From CAJJBL01 sp964519035 (GTDB taxonomy: Bacteria; Pseudomonadota; Alphaproteobacteria; Puniceispirillales; Marisalimonadaceae), in assembly GCA_964519035.1 (NCBI GenBank), contig CAZFKZ010000003.1:1-64000 (forward strand): a DNA stretch of 64,000 bases. The letters run 5' to 3'. The position numbers were made by a program, and so were the translations under genes. Each line of letters begins with the position of its first letter. Within the stretch, counting starts at the first letter, position 1. Positions 55,532 to 64,000 of this stretch are shown one piece after another. The notes under the pieces were generated by a model, which worked only from the letters and a program-made list of their open reading frames with translations, had not been told where the DNA came from and did not search any database.

Positions 55532-56326
55532 TTATCCTTTTTCTATTATTTCATATGACTTTTCTCTTATTAATTTCAAGTAATTCTGAAAAATTTTAAT
55601 TTCAAGTGATTTTCTAAGTCCTAAATCTTGCCAGGTTTTTGAACAAGCTGTCTTTGGAGGAATACACCTTTTAATTAAATATAGAGGGTTACTTCCAACT
55701 ATTAAAACTTCATCACTTAATAAAGCAGCTTCTTCAATAGAGTGAGTTACCATAACTACAGTACTTAATTCTTTTTTTATTATTGCTACTAGTTCATGAG
55801 CTATGATTTCTCTACTTAAATTATCTAATGCGCCAAAAGGTTCATCAAGTAAAAATAGTTTGGGTTTAAAAATTAGTGCTCTTGCTATAGCAACTCTTTG
55901 AGACATTCCTCCCGAAAGCTCATGTGGGAAAAGATTTTCACAGTCTTTTAAACCCACTTTATTTATAGTTCTTAGGATTAGTTCTTTGGAATTTTTTTTA
56001 TTGTTCTGTAAGCCAAATGCTATATTTTCAAAAACAGTTAACCATGGCATTAAAGCAACATTTTGTTGAACCAATGTAATATTGTTAACAATTTCAGATA
56101 GTGCAGTATTTTTAAAATTTATTTGGCCACTTATAGGTTTTAATAATCCAGCAGCCAACTTTAACAAAGAAGTCTTTCCTGACCCAGATGGCCCTATTAT
56201 ACTAGTAAAATTATTACTTTTCATAGTTAGACTGAGATTATTACATATTATTTTTTTATTAACATGAGAATTATAAGAAAAAAAAATGTCCTTAAAAATC
56301 AAATCATCTTCAGAAGATTCAATCAT
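55532..56326 (-). CDS. ABC importer ATPase, orphan (TauB/SsuB-like)
   Basis: 264-residue nucleotide-binding subunit. Walker A GPSGSGKTS, Q-loop VQQNVAL, signature LSGGMSQRVAIARA, Walker B LFLLDEPFGALD and switch histidine VTHSIEEA are all intact. Sequence style and the LDNLSREI segment resemble TauB/SsuB/NrtD ATPases. No permease or binding protein is adjacent: upstream is the HAD gene (3 nt) and downstream the SDR. The only membrane partner without an ATPase in this window is the YnjC-like permease 13 kb away; a link between them is speculation. Confidence 0.88.
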   Translation of the reverse strand: MIESSEDDLIFKDIFFSYNSHVNKKIICNNLSLTMKSNNFTSIIGPSGSGKTSLLKLAAGLLKPISGQINFKNTALSEIVNNITLVQQNVALMPWLTVFENIAFGLQNNKKNSKELILRTINKVGLKDCENLFPHELSGGMSQRVAIARALIFKPKLFLLDEPFGALDNLSREIIAHELVAIIKKELSTVVMVTHSIEEAALLSDEVLIVGSNPLYLIKRCIPPKTACSKTWQDLGLRKSLEIKIFQNYLKLIREKSYEIIEKG

Positions 56327-56329
56327 TCA

Positions 56330-57325
56330 TTAAGGCCCTTCAACAATAAAGTCTGGTATAATACCAGTTTTTTTAATCATTTTAGCAACATTTTGGTTCC
56401 TAAAAAGACCATATTTAGTCATTAAAATTGACTTAATACCAATATTATTTGCGCCTAATATATCTGTATGTAAAGTGTCACCTACCATGCCTATTCTAGA
56501 AAGTGGAACATGTCTTCCAGATAATTCTGTAACTCTATTTATAGCTAGTTCAAATATAGTTGAAAAAGGTTTCCCAAGCCAAAAAGGGAGATGAACTCCA
56601 TTAGCTATCAAATGTGATACAAAATAAGCTGGCTCTATACTAAATTTATTTTTATGAGGAGCTACTATATCTGGATTAGCAACGAATAGAGGTCTTGGAT
56701 TATCTTGTAAAGAAGTAATCAATATTTCTTGCCAAACGGGATCCCACATTGTAGTTCCAAGTAGTAAAAAAGAATTCATTTCATCAAACATTGAATAATC
56801 TTGTTCTAAATCAATACAGTCAACATCAGGAATTTCAAATTTAGTTCCAATATTACCCATAATGCCCAATGGTCCAGGTGGTTTGTTATATGATAAGAAA
56901 ATTTCTGTAGCATCACGACTTGAAATTATTTCATCATTTGAAAACTCCAACCCAAGTGAAGACAGTTGATCTCTTTTAGCCGAAGTATTATTACTTGCAC
57001 CGTTTGTAACAACTAATAAAGAAATTCCTTTATCTCTAGCTTTATCAATTGTTTTTATAATATCTGGTATTAAGTTAGGGCCTATATTTAAAACACCAAA
57101 TGCATCTAAAAATAATGCATCAAAATTGTCTAATATATTTTCTAATTTAGGAGCTGCAACTGTTTCTTTTTCTAAATCATGATAAATTGGAAAAAAATTT
57201 CTCATTGCTTCATATATATTAACAACACTATCTGCATCTATATTTTTAATAGGAGGTATAGAAAAATTTTCTTCAAATTTAAATTTTTCTAGTATAAATT
57301 CAGCGTTGATAATATGATTTTTCAT
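56330..57325 (-). CDS. HAD-superfamily hydrolase, TIGR01459/class IIA type
   Basis: 331 residues. HAD motif I is in DALFLDAFGVLNIG (DxFG form), motif II in VVTNGASN, and motif IV in GMVGDTLHTDILGANN; the cap between them is of class IIA type, like NagD or pyridoxal phosphatases. Substrate unknown. The N-terminal 65 residues precede the fold and include NIYEAMRNFFPI. It overlaps no gene but abuts the ABC ATPase, and is divergent from the FAD oxidoreductase with a 30-nt gap. Confidence 0.85.
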   Translation of the reverse strand: MKNHIINAEFILEKFKFEENFSIPPIKNIDADSVVNIYEAMRNFFPIYHDLEKETVAAPKLENILDNFDALFLDAFGVLNIGPNLIPDIIKTIDKARDKGISLLVVTNGASNNTSAKRDQLSSLGLEFSNDEIISSRDATEIFLSYNKPPGPLGIMGNIGTKFEIPDVDCIDLEQDYSMFDEMNSFLLLGTTMWDPVWQEILITSLQDNPRPLFVANPDIVAPHKNKFSIEPAYFVSHLIANGVHLPFWLGKPFSTIFELAINRVTELSGRHVPLSRIGMVGDTLHTDILGANNIGIKSILMTKYGLFRNQNVAKMIKKTGIIPDFIVEGP

Positions 57326-57355
57326 TATGTTTTTAAACTCTTTTAAAGGTAAGTA

Positions 57356-58312
57356 ATGTCAAAAAAAATACTCGTGATTGGTTCAGGAATAGCAGGTATT
57401 GCTGCATCTTTAAAGCTAAAATCTTACGGATTGGAAACTACAATTATTGATAAAGGTAACTTTATTGGAGGAAGGATTTCAACACATTTTGTGGATTCAC
57501 AAATAAACTCTCTTTGCTTTTTTCATGGTGCACAGTTTTTTACAGCTAGAACCAATAGTTTTAACAAAATTATTGCACAAGGAATAAGTAAAAATTATAT
57601 ACAAAAGTATTTGGATTTTTTTCCTATAAGGTACAGAGGTTTTCCAACTATGAGGAATTTTTTAACATCTATATCAAGTGAACTTGATATTAGACAAAAA
57701 GAGACAGTTATTGATATTTCTCCAAAAAATGAAAATCAAATTAATATAGTTTCTAATATCTCTAAAAAAAAAGAAACTTTTGATGGAATTATATCTACGG
57801 TACCAGGACCTCAAGCAGTTGAATTAATAAAAAAATTCCCCCTGCTTATAAACACTCTCTCATCGTCATCTTATGACGCATGTATTGCTTTAATGTTTGC
57901 TTTTGATAGAAAGCCTAAAGATATATCTGTCTATTTTAATTTCTCGGACGACAAAGGAATTTTCAGTTGGATTGCATCAAGCAATAATAATCAATGTTGG
58001 ACTGCTCATACTAATTCAGACTATTCAAATAAAAATTTATCCACAGATCCAAAAGTTTTACAAAATGAAATATTTAATGAATTAAATAATTCTTTTATAT
58101 TACCCAATAATTTAATTTCTTATAAGGTTATATATTCTAAATTACATTTTTGGAGGTATGCTAAAGTACGAAACCTTTCTAAGGGTATACAAATTGATCC
58201 ACTATATCCCTTAGCAATAGCTGGTGATTTTATGGAGGGCCCAAGGGTTGAAGCAGCTTTTACCTCTGGTGAAAAAGCTGCTGAATTAATATTTAATAGA
58301 CTTAAAGAATAA
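57356..58312 (+). CDS. FAD-dependent oxidoreductase, renalase/amine-oxidase-like
   Basis: 318 residues. The dinucleotide motif is VIGSGIAGIAASLKLKSYG, followed by the GGR motif in NFIGGRISTHF typical of amine oxidases and renalases. The C-terminal FAD contact reads PLAIAGDFMEGPRVEAAFTSG. The substrate is not clear from sequence. An AAGG ribosome site precedes the ATG. It stands alone on the plus strand; the following 217 nt (58313-58529) hold no gene, only AT-rich sequence with a weak 9-bp inverted repeat. Confidence 0.85.
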   Translation: MSKKILVIGSGIAGIAASLKLKSYGLETTIIDKGNFIGGRISTHFVDSQINSLCFFHGAQFFTARTNSFNKIIAQGISKNYIQKYLDFFPIRYRGFPTMRNFLTSISSELDIRQKETVIDISPKNENQINIVSNISKKKETFDGIISTVPGPQAVELIKKFPLLINTLSSSSYDACIALMFAFDRKPKDISVYFNFSDDKGIFSWIASSNNNQCWTAHTNSDYSNKNLSTDPKVLQNEIFNELNNSFILPNNLISYKVIYSKLHFWRYAKVRNLSKGIQIDPLYPLAIAGDFMEGPRVEAAFTSGEKAAELIFNRLKE

Positions 58313-58529
58313 GTTTATCTAGATTCAGATTTTTATAATATTCTTTACCAATAAATTATAATGATAAAGTTGTAAAAATCTATTTTAGATCTAATTAATA
58401 AATCAATGGTTTAACGGTTGAAGAATATATTAAGCTTCATACATATATAAATAGTTTAATTGTTTATTTTATAGATATAAGGAAAATTTTAAAATATAAT
58501 TACTGTATTGTTATTTGAAATGATATATT

Positions 58530-59399
58530 ATGTTTAACATTAGTAATATAGTGTCCTTTATTTTTGTTCTCCTTTGGTCCTCTGCATTTATAACAAGCAA
58601 AATCATTATTGATAACGCAACTCCATTTTTATCTCTTTCATTTAGGTTTATAATTGTTGCTCTTTTTTTCTTTTTATTCTATTTAATTTTCTCAAAAAAA
58701 AATAATTTTACACTTCGTTCTATATTTGATGCTTCTATAAGTGGAATATTGTTTCACGGATTTTACTTAGGTGGTGTATTTTATTCATTACATCAAGGCG
58801 CTTCAGCTAGCTTAATTGGTCTTATTGTTTCACTACAACCCATTCTTACATCTGTGTTAGCCAAAAATTACTTAAACGAGAATTTGTCTAAATTACAATG
58901 GGGAGGTATTATTCTTGGTTTTTTTGGAGCAGTACTAGTTATTGTAACAGATTTAAACAACAATTTATCTTTAGTTGCTTTTTTTGCTGGAATCATTGGT
59001 TTATTATCATCATCATTGGGTATAATTTGGCAAAAAAAAACAGAAACTCAATTATCATTATCTTCAAATAATTTTATTCAAGCCTTAAGTGCATCAATTT
59101 TCCATTTTATTATTTCTATTTTATTTGAAGATTATTTCATTAATTTTAATACCTCATTTATATTGGCAATGACCTGGCAAATCTTTGCGATATCACTAGG
59201 AGCTTTTTTAATTTTAATGTGGCTTCTTCAAAAAAATAAAGCTAGTGAAACATCTACTTTATTTTTCTTAGTTGCACCTGTTTCAGCAATGATGGCTTAT
59301 ATAATTCTAGATGAAACTTTTATTTTATTAGATATTTTAGGACTAATCATCTGTAGTATTGGTGTTTTTATTGTTACAAAATATAAAACTAAAACATAA
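58530..59399 (+). CDS. EamA/DMT-family transporter
   Basis: Inner-membrane protein of 289 residues with ten predicted helices in two EamA repeats (about 4-135 and 148-285). Typical motifs: SSAFITSKIIID, LHQGASASLIGLIVSLQPILTSVLA, then LAPVSAMMAYIILDETF-like VAPVSAMMAYII in the second half. Members export amino acids or other metabolites, sometimes import. It lies just before the glycine riboswitch but upstream of it, so it is not itself controlled by it. Confidence 0.87.
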   Translation: MFNISNIVSFIFVLLWSSAFITSKIIIDNATPFLSLSFRFIIVALFFFLFYLIFSKKNNFTLRSIFDASISGILFHGFYLGGVFYSLHQGASASLIGLIVSLQPILTSVLAKNYLNENLSKLQWGGIILGFFGAVLVIVTDLNNNLSLVAFFAGIIGLLSSSLGIIWQKKTETQLSLSSNNFIQALSASIFHFIISILFEDYFINFNTSFILAMTWQIFAISLGAFLILMWLLQKNKASETSTLFFLVAPVSAMMAYIILDETFILLDILGLIICSIGVFIVTKYKTKT

Positions 59400-59458
59400 A
59401 ATATCTATTGTTAATTTTTTTATTTATATTTATTGTAATTATGTCTTTGTCTTTTAAT

Positions 59459-59622
59459 GTGAGAGAACTAAAATTTAGTCGCCGAAGGAGCAACCACCCC
59501 GGAAACTCTCAGGCAATAGGAACATTAAAAGTTGACAATCTGGAGAGTGATGATTTATTTCATCCACCGAAGGGGTAAGCCATTTATTGGTCAATCTTTC
59601 AGGTACCGTGACAGATGGGGTA
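59459..59622 (+). promoter_or_regulatory. Tandem glycine riboswitch (gcvT motif)
   Basis: Both aptamers are recognisable. The first has GAGAG, then GCCGAAGGAGCAA (about 59480-59492), AACTCTCAGGCAA and the closing TGGAGAG (59541-59547). The second has CACCGAAGGGGTAAGCC (about 59565-59581), AATCTTTCAGGTACC and GACAGATGGGG (59610-59620). These are the conserved cores of the two-aptamer glycine riboswitch. After it comes a hairpin GTTGTA-ATTA-TACAAC (59624-59639), then GGAG (59651-59654) and the ATG at 59663. There is no T-run, so control is more likely on translation than by termination; in tandem switches of this type glycine usually turns the gene on. Confidence 0.93.
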
Positions 59623-59662
59623 AGTTGTAATTATACAACGTATTTGTTGCGGAGATTATATT

Positions 59663-60895
59663 ATGAAAAAAATAGCTATTATTGGTGCTGGTATAACTGG
59701 TATTACAACTGCTTATCAAATGTATGAAAGAGGATACGAGGTAACAGTTTTTGATAAAAATCGTTATGCTGCAATGGAAACTAGTTTTGCTAATGGCGGT
59801 CAACTCTCTGCTTGCAATGCCGAAGTTTGGAACAGTTGGTCTACTATTGCTACTGGTATAAAATGGATGTTTAAAAAAGATGCACCTCTTTTATTTAATC
59901 CTAAACTTAATCTTCATAAATTAAGCTGGTTACTTAAATTTGTTTCCAATATACCTAATCATAAAGATCATACAATTTTGACTGCAAAAATGGCTATTGA
60001 AAGTAGATCAGAATTCAAAAGGATGCTTTCTGCTGAAAATATTAAACTTGATCTTAAGGAAAAAGGAATTTTACATTTATGTGACAGTTATAAAAATCTA
60101 GAGCACGGAAGAATAGTAAGTTCATGGCTAAATGAAGCTGGTTTAATTCGTAAAGAAGTAACTTTAGAAGAAATTTCAGTTATAGAACCTACTATTGATC
60201 TATCTAGTTTTATTGGTGGTTTTTATACACAAAGTGATATGTCTGGTGACATTCACAAATTTACTAAATTGCTTGCTGATGCATGTCAAAAAAAAGGTGT
60301 TAAATTCCACTATGACACAGCAATAACTAAAGTTACTCATAATAATGCTAACCCTGTTATTTCATTTATTCATGAAAATAATACATACAAAGATAATTTT
60401 GATGGTCTAGTCATTTGTGCTGGTGTGCATAGCAAGAAATTTGCTGACGATTTAGGTGACAATGTAAATATTTATCCAGTGAAAGGTTATTCGATAACTT
60501 TACTTCTTAATGATAAACTAAGTATGAAGCATTCACCTCAAGTTTCCTTACTTGATGATAAAGCAAAAATAGTTTCTAGCAGATTGGGTGCAGATAGGTT
60601 TAGAATTGCTGGTACTGCTGAGTTCAATGGTTATAATAAAGATATAAGAGCAGATAGAATAGATCCATTAGTAAAGTGGTGTAATAGACTATTTCCGTCA
60701 GTTTCAACAGAACATGCTGTTCCTTGGGCAGGGTTAAGGCCTATGACCCCAAGTATGATGCCTAAAGTTGGAAGCGGAAAATTACCTGGTATTTTTTATA
60801 ATACGGGCCATGGTCATTTAGGATGGACATTGAGTGCGTTCACTTCTCAACAAATTTCTGACCATATCCTTAGAAGTGATAATAATATAAATTAA
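59663..60895 (+). CDS. DadA-like FAD amino acid dehydrogenase under glycine riboswitch
   Basis: 410-residue FAD oxidoreductase of the DadA (D-amino acid dehydrogenase)/DAO family. N-terminal Rossmann motif IAIIGAGITGITTAYQM, the ETSFANGGQLS segment, and a C-terminal PWAGLRPMTPSMMPKVGSG with NTGHGHLGWTLSA, all DadA-like. It likely oxidises a small amino acid and passes electrons to the quinone pool. The glycine riboswitch directly before it suggests the substrate is glycine or a glycine-related amino acid such as sarcosine or D-alanine; this is inference. GGAG lies 8 nt before the ATG. Confidence 0.9.
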   Translation: MKKIAIIGAGITGITTAYQMYERGYEVTVFDKNRYAAMETSFANGGQLSACNAEVWNSWSTIATGIKWMFKKDAPLLFNPKLNLHKLSWLLKFVSNIPNHKDHTILTAKMAIESRSEFKRMLSAENIKLDLKEKGILHLCDSYKNLEHGRIVSSWLNEAGLIRKEVTLEEISVIEPTIDLSSFIGGFYTQSDMSGDIHKFTKLLADACQKKGVKFHYDTAITKVTHNNANPVISFIHENNTYKDNFDGLVICAGVHSKKFADDLGDNVNIYPVKGYSITLLLNDKLSMKHSPQVSLLDDKAKIVSSRLGADRFRIAGTAEFNGYNKDIRADRIDPLVKWCNRLFPSVSTEHAVPWAGLRPMTPSMMPKVGSGKLPGIFYNTGHGHLGWTLSAFTSQQISDHILRSDNNIN

Positions 60896-60899
60896 TTTT

Positions 60900-63335
60900 T
60901 TAAATGTCTAAATTACTAACTTTTAGAGCATTTTCTTGAATAAAATTTCTTCTGTGTTCAACAGTCTCACCCATTAATGTTGAAAAAGTCTCTTCTGCAT
61001 CACCTTCATTTTCGACCTTAACCTGCAGTAAAAATCTTGCATTTGGATCCAGTGTTGTTTCCCAAAGTTGAACTGGATTCATTTCACCAAGCCCTTTATA
61101 ACGATTTATTTGTGAACCTTTTTTACCTAACTCTGTAACTTTCTCAGCTAGTGAAATAGGATCTTTTATTTCGAAATCACTATTATTAACACTAAAAACA
61201 CATTTTTCTAAGAAGTGGTTTTTAAGAAAGTCTTTCATGCTGTCTAATATTTTTGCTTCTTCTAGTAAAATATTATCTTTAGTTAATATAAAAATATCTT
61301 TAACACCTCTATATATTCTTGAAATTTGTAAAGATTTAATATTTTCGTTTTCAATTGTAAAAGTTGCGGACCAACCTTTTTCTGTTTCTGTTAATGACTT
61401 ATTAAGCCTCTCATTGATTATAAGTAAATTATTTTCGTTTTCATATAATTCTATATTTAGTAAACCTAAAATTGATAATTGAGCAATAACCTCTGGAAAT
61501 CCTAGTTTCTGAGAAAGTTTTTCAATCATTCTTTTAACGTATATAGACTTTTCAACAGAGATTTTTAAATCTTCACCTAGAATGGTTTCATTGTTACCTA
61601 TTGAAAGAGAAACATCTTTAATACCAGAGTTAATCAAATAATTATCTAAAGCTATCTGATCCTTTAGGTAAACTTCAGATTGCCCATGTTTAGCTCTAAA
61701 TAAAGGGGGCTGAGCTATATATAAGTATCCTGCATCAACTAATGGTCTCATATGTCTAAAGAAAAATGTTAATAGTAAGGTTCTAATATGACTTCCATCA
61801 ACATCTGCATCAGTCATGATAATTATCTTATGATATCTAGCTTTTGTAATATCTATTTCAGAATTACCAACACCTGCTCCAATAGCTGTAATTAATGTTC
61901 CTATTTCAACTGAGGAAAGCATTTTATCAATCCTAGCTCTTTCTACGTTTAATATTTTTCCTCTTAAAGGAAGTATCGCTTGATTAGATCTATCTCTACC
62001 TTGCTTGGCTGAACCACCCGCAGAATCACCCTCAACTAAAAATATTTCTGACTTAGATGGGTCCTTTTCTTGACAATCAGCTAGTTTGCCTGGAAGGCTT
62101 GCTATATCCATAACGCCCTTGCGCCTAGTTAACTCTCTTGCTCTTTTAGCAGCTTCACGAGCACTTGCTGCTTCATAAGATTTTGCAATAATTTTTTTTG
62201 CTTCTGCAGGATGTTCGTCAAACCATTGGTTCAGAGATTCAGATACTAATTGTTCGACTACTGGTCTAACTTCACTTGATACTAATTTATCTTTAGTTTG
62301 GCTTGAGAATTTTGGATCAGGTATTTTTAAAGAGAGAACCGTTGTCAATCCTTCTCTACAATCTTCACCAGTAAGTTGAATTTTTTCTTTTTTTGCTGCA
62401 CCAGATTTATTAGAATAGTTATTTATAACTCGAGTTAAAGCTGCTCTAAAGCCAGCAAGATGTGTTCCTCCGTCTCGTTGAGGAATATTATTAGTAAAAC
62501 AAAGTGTAGTTTCATGGTAACCGTCGGTCCATTCCATTGAAATATCAACTGTTATACCCTCTTTTTCGTGTGAAGTAGCTATTACATCATGAATAGCATT
62601 TCGTGATCTATTTAGATATTCTATATATGCTTTTAGTCCACCTTCATAAAAAAAAGAAACGCTCTTTTTTTCTGTTTCCCTTTCATCAATTAAATCTATG
62701 TGAACTCCACTGTTTAAAAAAGCAAGCTCTCTAATGCGATGTTCTAAAATAGAATAATCAAAATGTACATTTGTAAATGTATCAGCACTTGGTTTAAAGT
62801 TTATTTCTGTTCCTTTTTTATCTTCAGCTTCTCCTACAATTGATAAACGATCATTTGCAACTCCGTTTGTAAAATCAATTTTATATATATTGCTGTTTCT
62901 AAAAATTGTTAGAGTTAATCTTTCTGATAATGCATTAACTACTGAGATACCTACTCCATGAAGCCCACCAGATACCTTGTAAGAATTATTATCAAATTTT
63001 CCTCCAGCATGCAATTGAGTCATAATTACTTCTGCAGCAGAGATACCTTCTTCTGTATGAATATCTACAGGAATCCCCCTACCATTATCAGACACTGATA
63101 CTGAACCATCAATTAAAAGCTTAACCTGTATTAAATCGCAGTGACCCGCTAAAGACTCGTCAATTGAATTATCTAAAACCTCATAAACCATATGATGCAG
63201 CCCTGATCCATCATCTGTGTCTCCAATATACATTCCAGGTCTTTTTCTAACTGCATCTAAACCCTTTAATACCTTAATTGAGTCAGCATCGTAATTTGTA
63301 TCTAATTGATTTTTATTTAAGTCTTTATCAGACAT
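60900..63335 (-). CDS. gyrB: DNA gyrase subunit B
   Basis: ATPase subunit of gyrase, which introduces negative supercoils. GHKL ATPase motifs: EVLDNSIDE, SVSDNGRGIPVDIH and GGLHGVGISVVNALS. The TOPRIM part has LVEGDSAGGSAKQGRDR and IIMTDADVDGSHI, and the C-terminus has the GyrB block QINRYKGLGEMNPVQLWETTLDP. 811 residues, usual for alphaproteobacteria. It starts at the base after the recF stop, in the usual recF-gyrB order. The lysine-rich insertion-like stretch at about 560-700 is poorly conserved, as in relatives. Confidence 0.97.
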   Translation of the reverse strand: MSDKDLNKNQLDTNYDADSIKVLKGLDAVRKRPGMYIGDTDDGSGLHHMVYEVLDNSIDESLAGHCDLIQVKLLIDGSVSVSDNGRGIPVDIHTEEGISAAEVIMTQLHAGGKFDNNSYKVSGGLHGVGISVVNALSERLTLTIFRNSNIYKIDFTNGVANDRLSIVGEAEDKKGTEINFKPSADTFTNVHFDYSILEHRIRELAFLNSGVHIDLIDERETEKKSVSFFYEGGLKAYIEYLNRSRNAIHDVIATSHEKEGITVDISMEWTDGYHETTLCFTNNIPQRDGGTHLAGFRAALTRVINNYSNKSGAAKKEKIQLTGEDCREGLTTVLSLKIPDPKFSSQTKDKLVSSEVRPVVEQLVSESLNQWFDEHPAEAKKIIAKSYEAASAREAAKRARELTRRKGVMDIASLPGKLADCQEKDPSKSEIFLVEGDSAGGSAKQGRDRSNQAILPLRGKILNVERARIDKMLSSVEIGTLITAIGAGVGNSEIDITKARYHKIIIMTDADVDGSHIRTLLLTFFFRHMRPLVDAGYLYIAQPPLFRAKHGQSEVYLKDQIALDNYLINSGIKDVSLSIGNNETILGEDLKISVEKSIYVKRMIEKLSQKLGFPEVIAQLSILGLLNIELYENENNLLIINERLNKSLTETEKGWSATFTIENENIKSLQISRIYRGVKDIFILTKDNILLEEAKILDSMKDFLKNHFLEKCVFSVNNSDFEIKDPISLAEKVTELGKKGSQINRYKGLGEMNPVQLWETTLDPNARFLLQVKVENEGDAEETFSTLMGETVEHRRNFIQENALKVSNLDI

Positions 63336-64000
63336 TTAAACGTCTCCATTTCGATAGTCATAATAACCTTTGTTGTTATTCATTACTTTAGGAAGAAATA
63401 TTTTATTTATAATATTAGGGAATGTTTCAAATGGTTCTTTATTCGTACTAGTAAACCAAGATTGTGCAAAATGCTTAGAGACTTCTAAAAATAATGCATG
63501 TCTATGTTTTTCGTCTAAATGTTCTATTATATCATCTAGTAATAGAATGGGCGGCATATTAAATTTGATATTTAACATTCTTGCATGCGATAGAATTATG
63601 GAAATTAATATTAATTTTTGTTCACCTGTTGACGATATTTCTACTTGTTTACCATTATTTCTATTTATTATATTAATTTGAGTGGTATGAGGGCCATTAA
63701 AAGATATGTCATTTTTAATATTACCTTTTTTTAATATCTGTTGAATTTGATCTTCTACATGTATAGCTGAGTTTCTTATTAGTAAATTTTCAATATCACC
63801 TTTTAATTCAATTTTTGCAGGTGGAAAATCTTTTATTAAAGAGCCGTTTCTTGATTCTTCTTCGTATAAATTATCTAATTCTAGAATTAAATTTAATCTG
63901 CTAGCAGCTATACATACAGATAATTCTGAAATTTTCTTTTCTATAGCGTTCAACCATATAGTTTCGTTCTTAAACTGAAAAATTATATTAGATCTTTCTC
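63336..64000 (-). CDS. recF: DNA replication and repair protein RecF, C-terminal part
   Basis: SMC-like ATPase that loads RecA at gaps with RecO and RecR. The frame is open to the window edge; about 220 C-terminal residues are present. Recognisable are the ABC-type signature STGEQKLILISIILSHA, Walker B PPILLLDDIIEHLD and the D-loop region. The residues before (IWLNAIEKKISELSVCIAASRLN) match the middle of RecF. The N-terminal Walker A lies outside the window. Directly upstream of gyrB with no intergenic base. Confidence 0.92.
   Translation of the reverse strand, partial: ERSNIIFQFKNETIWLNAIEKKISELSVCIAASRLNLILELDNLYEEESRNGSLIKDFPPAKIELKGDIENLLIRNSAIHVEDQIQQILKKGNIKNDISFNGPHTTQINIINRNNGKQVEISSTGEQKLILISIILSHARMLNIKFNMPPILLLDDIIEHLDEKHRHALFLEVSKHFAQSWFTSTNKEPFETFPNIINKIFLPKVMNNNKGYYDYRNGDV

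Noticed and set aside
58327..58381. 9-bp inverted repeat (AGATTTTTA/TAAAAATCT) after the FAD oxidoreductase
   Set aside because: Arms are 37 nt apart and AT-rich with no T-run; cannot be told from chance.

Overview
The window is about 30% GC by eye and carries the 5' end of a 16S rRNA gene plus roughly 58 protein genes. Almost all are housekeeping genes in orders typical of Alphaproteobacteria: rodZ-ispG-hisS-prfA-prmC-DUF4167-clpB; argJ-mutT-grxC; aroK-aroB-corC-like; bolA-DnaJ-like-cobS-cobT-rpmB; yggT-folD; HIG1 protein-PduO-etfB-etfA; argH-lptM-lysA; gyrB-recF. Class I lysyl-tRNA synthetase, DUF1178, DUF1289 and the TIGR01459-type HAD protein fit the same class. Very short intergenic gaps, TTAA stop codons shared by convergent genes, low GC and scarce mobile DNA suggest a streamlined, probably marine, free-living alphaproteobacterium. 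The sequence alone does not let me name the clade. Two 100-N runs mark this as a draft assembly scaffold.

Layout. 1-450: 16S 5' end with its promoter and leader, divergent from an M23 peptidase gene. 1.8-12.0 kb (minus): clpB, DUF4167, prmC, prfA, hisS, ispG, rodZ-like, lysC. 12.0-16.0 kb: ubiG (+), DUF1178 and secA (-). 16.0-19.3 kb (+): parvulin isomerase, argJ, mutT, grxC, then the wreck of a nitrilase-family gene containing an assembly gap. 19.3-23.0 kb (-): accA, xerD, an unknown exported protein and a 46-residue membrane protein. 23.1-30.2 kb: aroK, aroB, CorC-like transporter, bolA, J-domain protein, cobS, cobT, rpmB. 30.3-39.1 kb: pyrD, class I lysS, groESL, ctaA, aspS (split by a spurious gap), DUF1289 and a DJ-1-like protein. 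39.2-42.1 kb: ABC permease and binding protein of the YnjB/YnjC type without an ATPase. 42.3-49.4 kb (+, mostly): yggT, folD, HIG1-like, PduO, etfBA, argH, lptM, lysA. 49.4-58.3 kb: zinc-ribbon protein, YdcF-like, tyrC, hisC, chorismate mutase, gloB, folB, SDR, orphan ABC ATPase, HAD phosphatase, FAD oxidoreductase. 58.5-64 kb: EamA exporter, a tandem glycine riboswitch controlling a DadA-like dehydrogenase, gyrB and the 3' part of recF.

I see no defence island, phage, transposon, CRISPR array or secondary-metabolite cluster, and no clear candidate for a wholly new system. The most interesting points are the glycine riboswitch in front of a D-amino-acid-dehydrogenase-like gene, the decayed nitrilase gene after grxC, the false gap inside aspS (a 55-nt duplicate flanks the Ns), the separated ABC transporter parts, and several small genes (46 and 37 residues).
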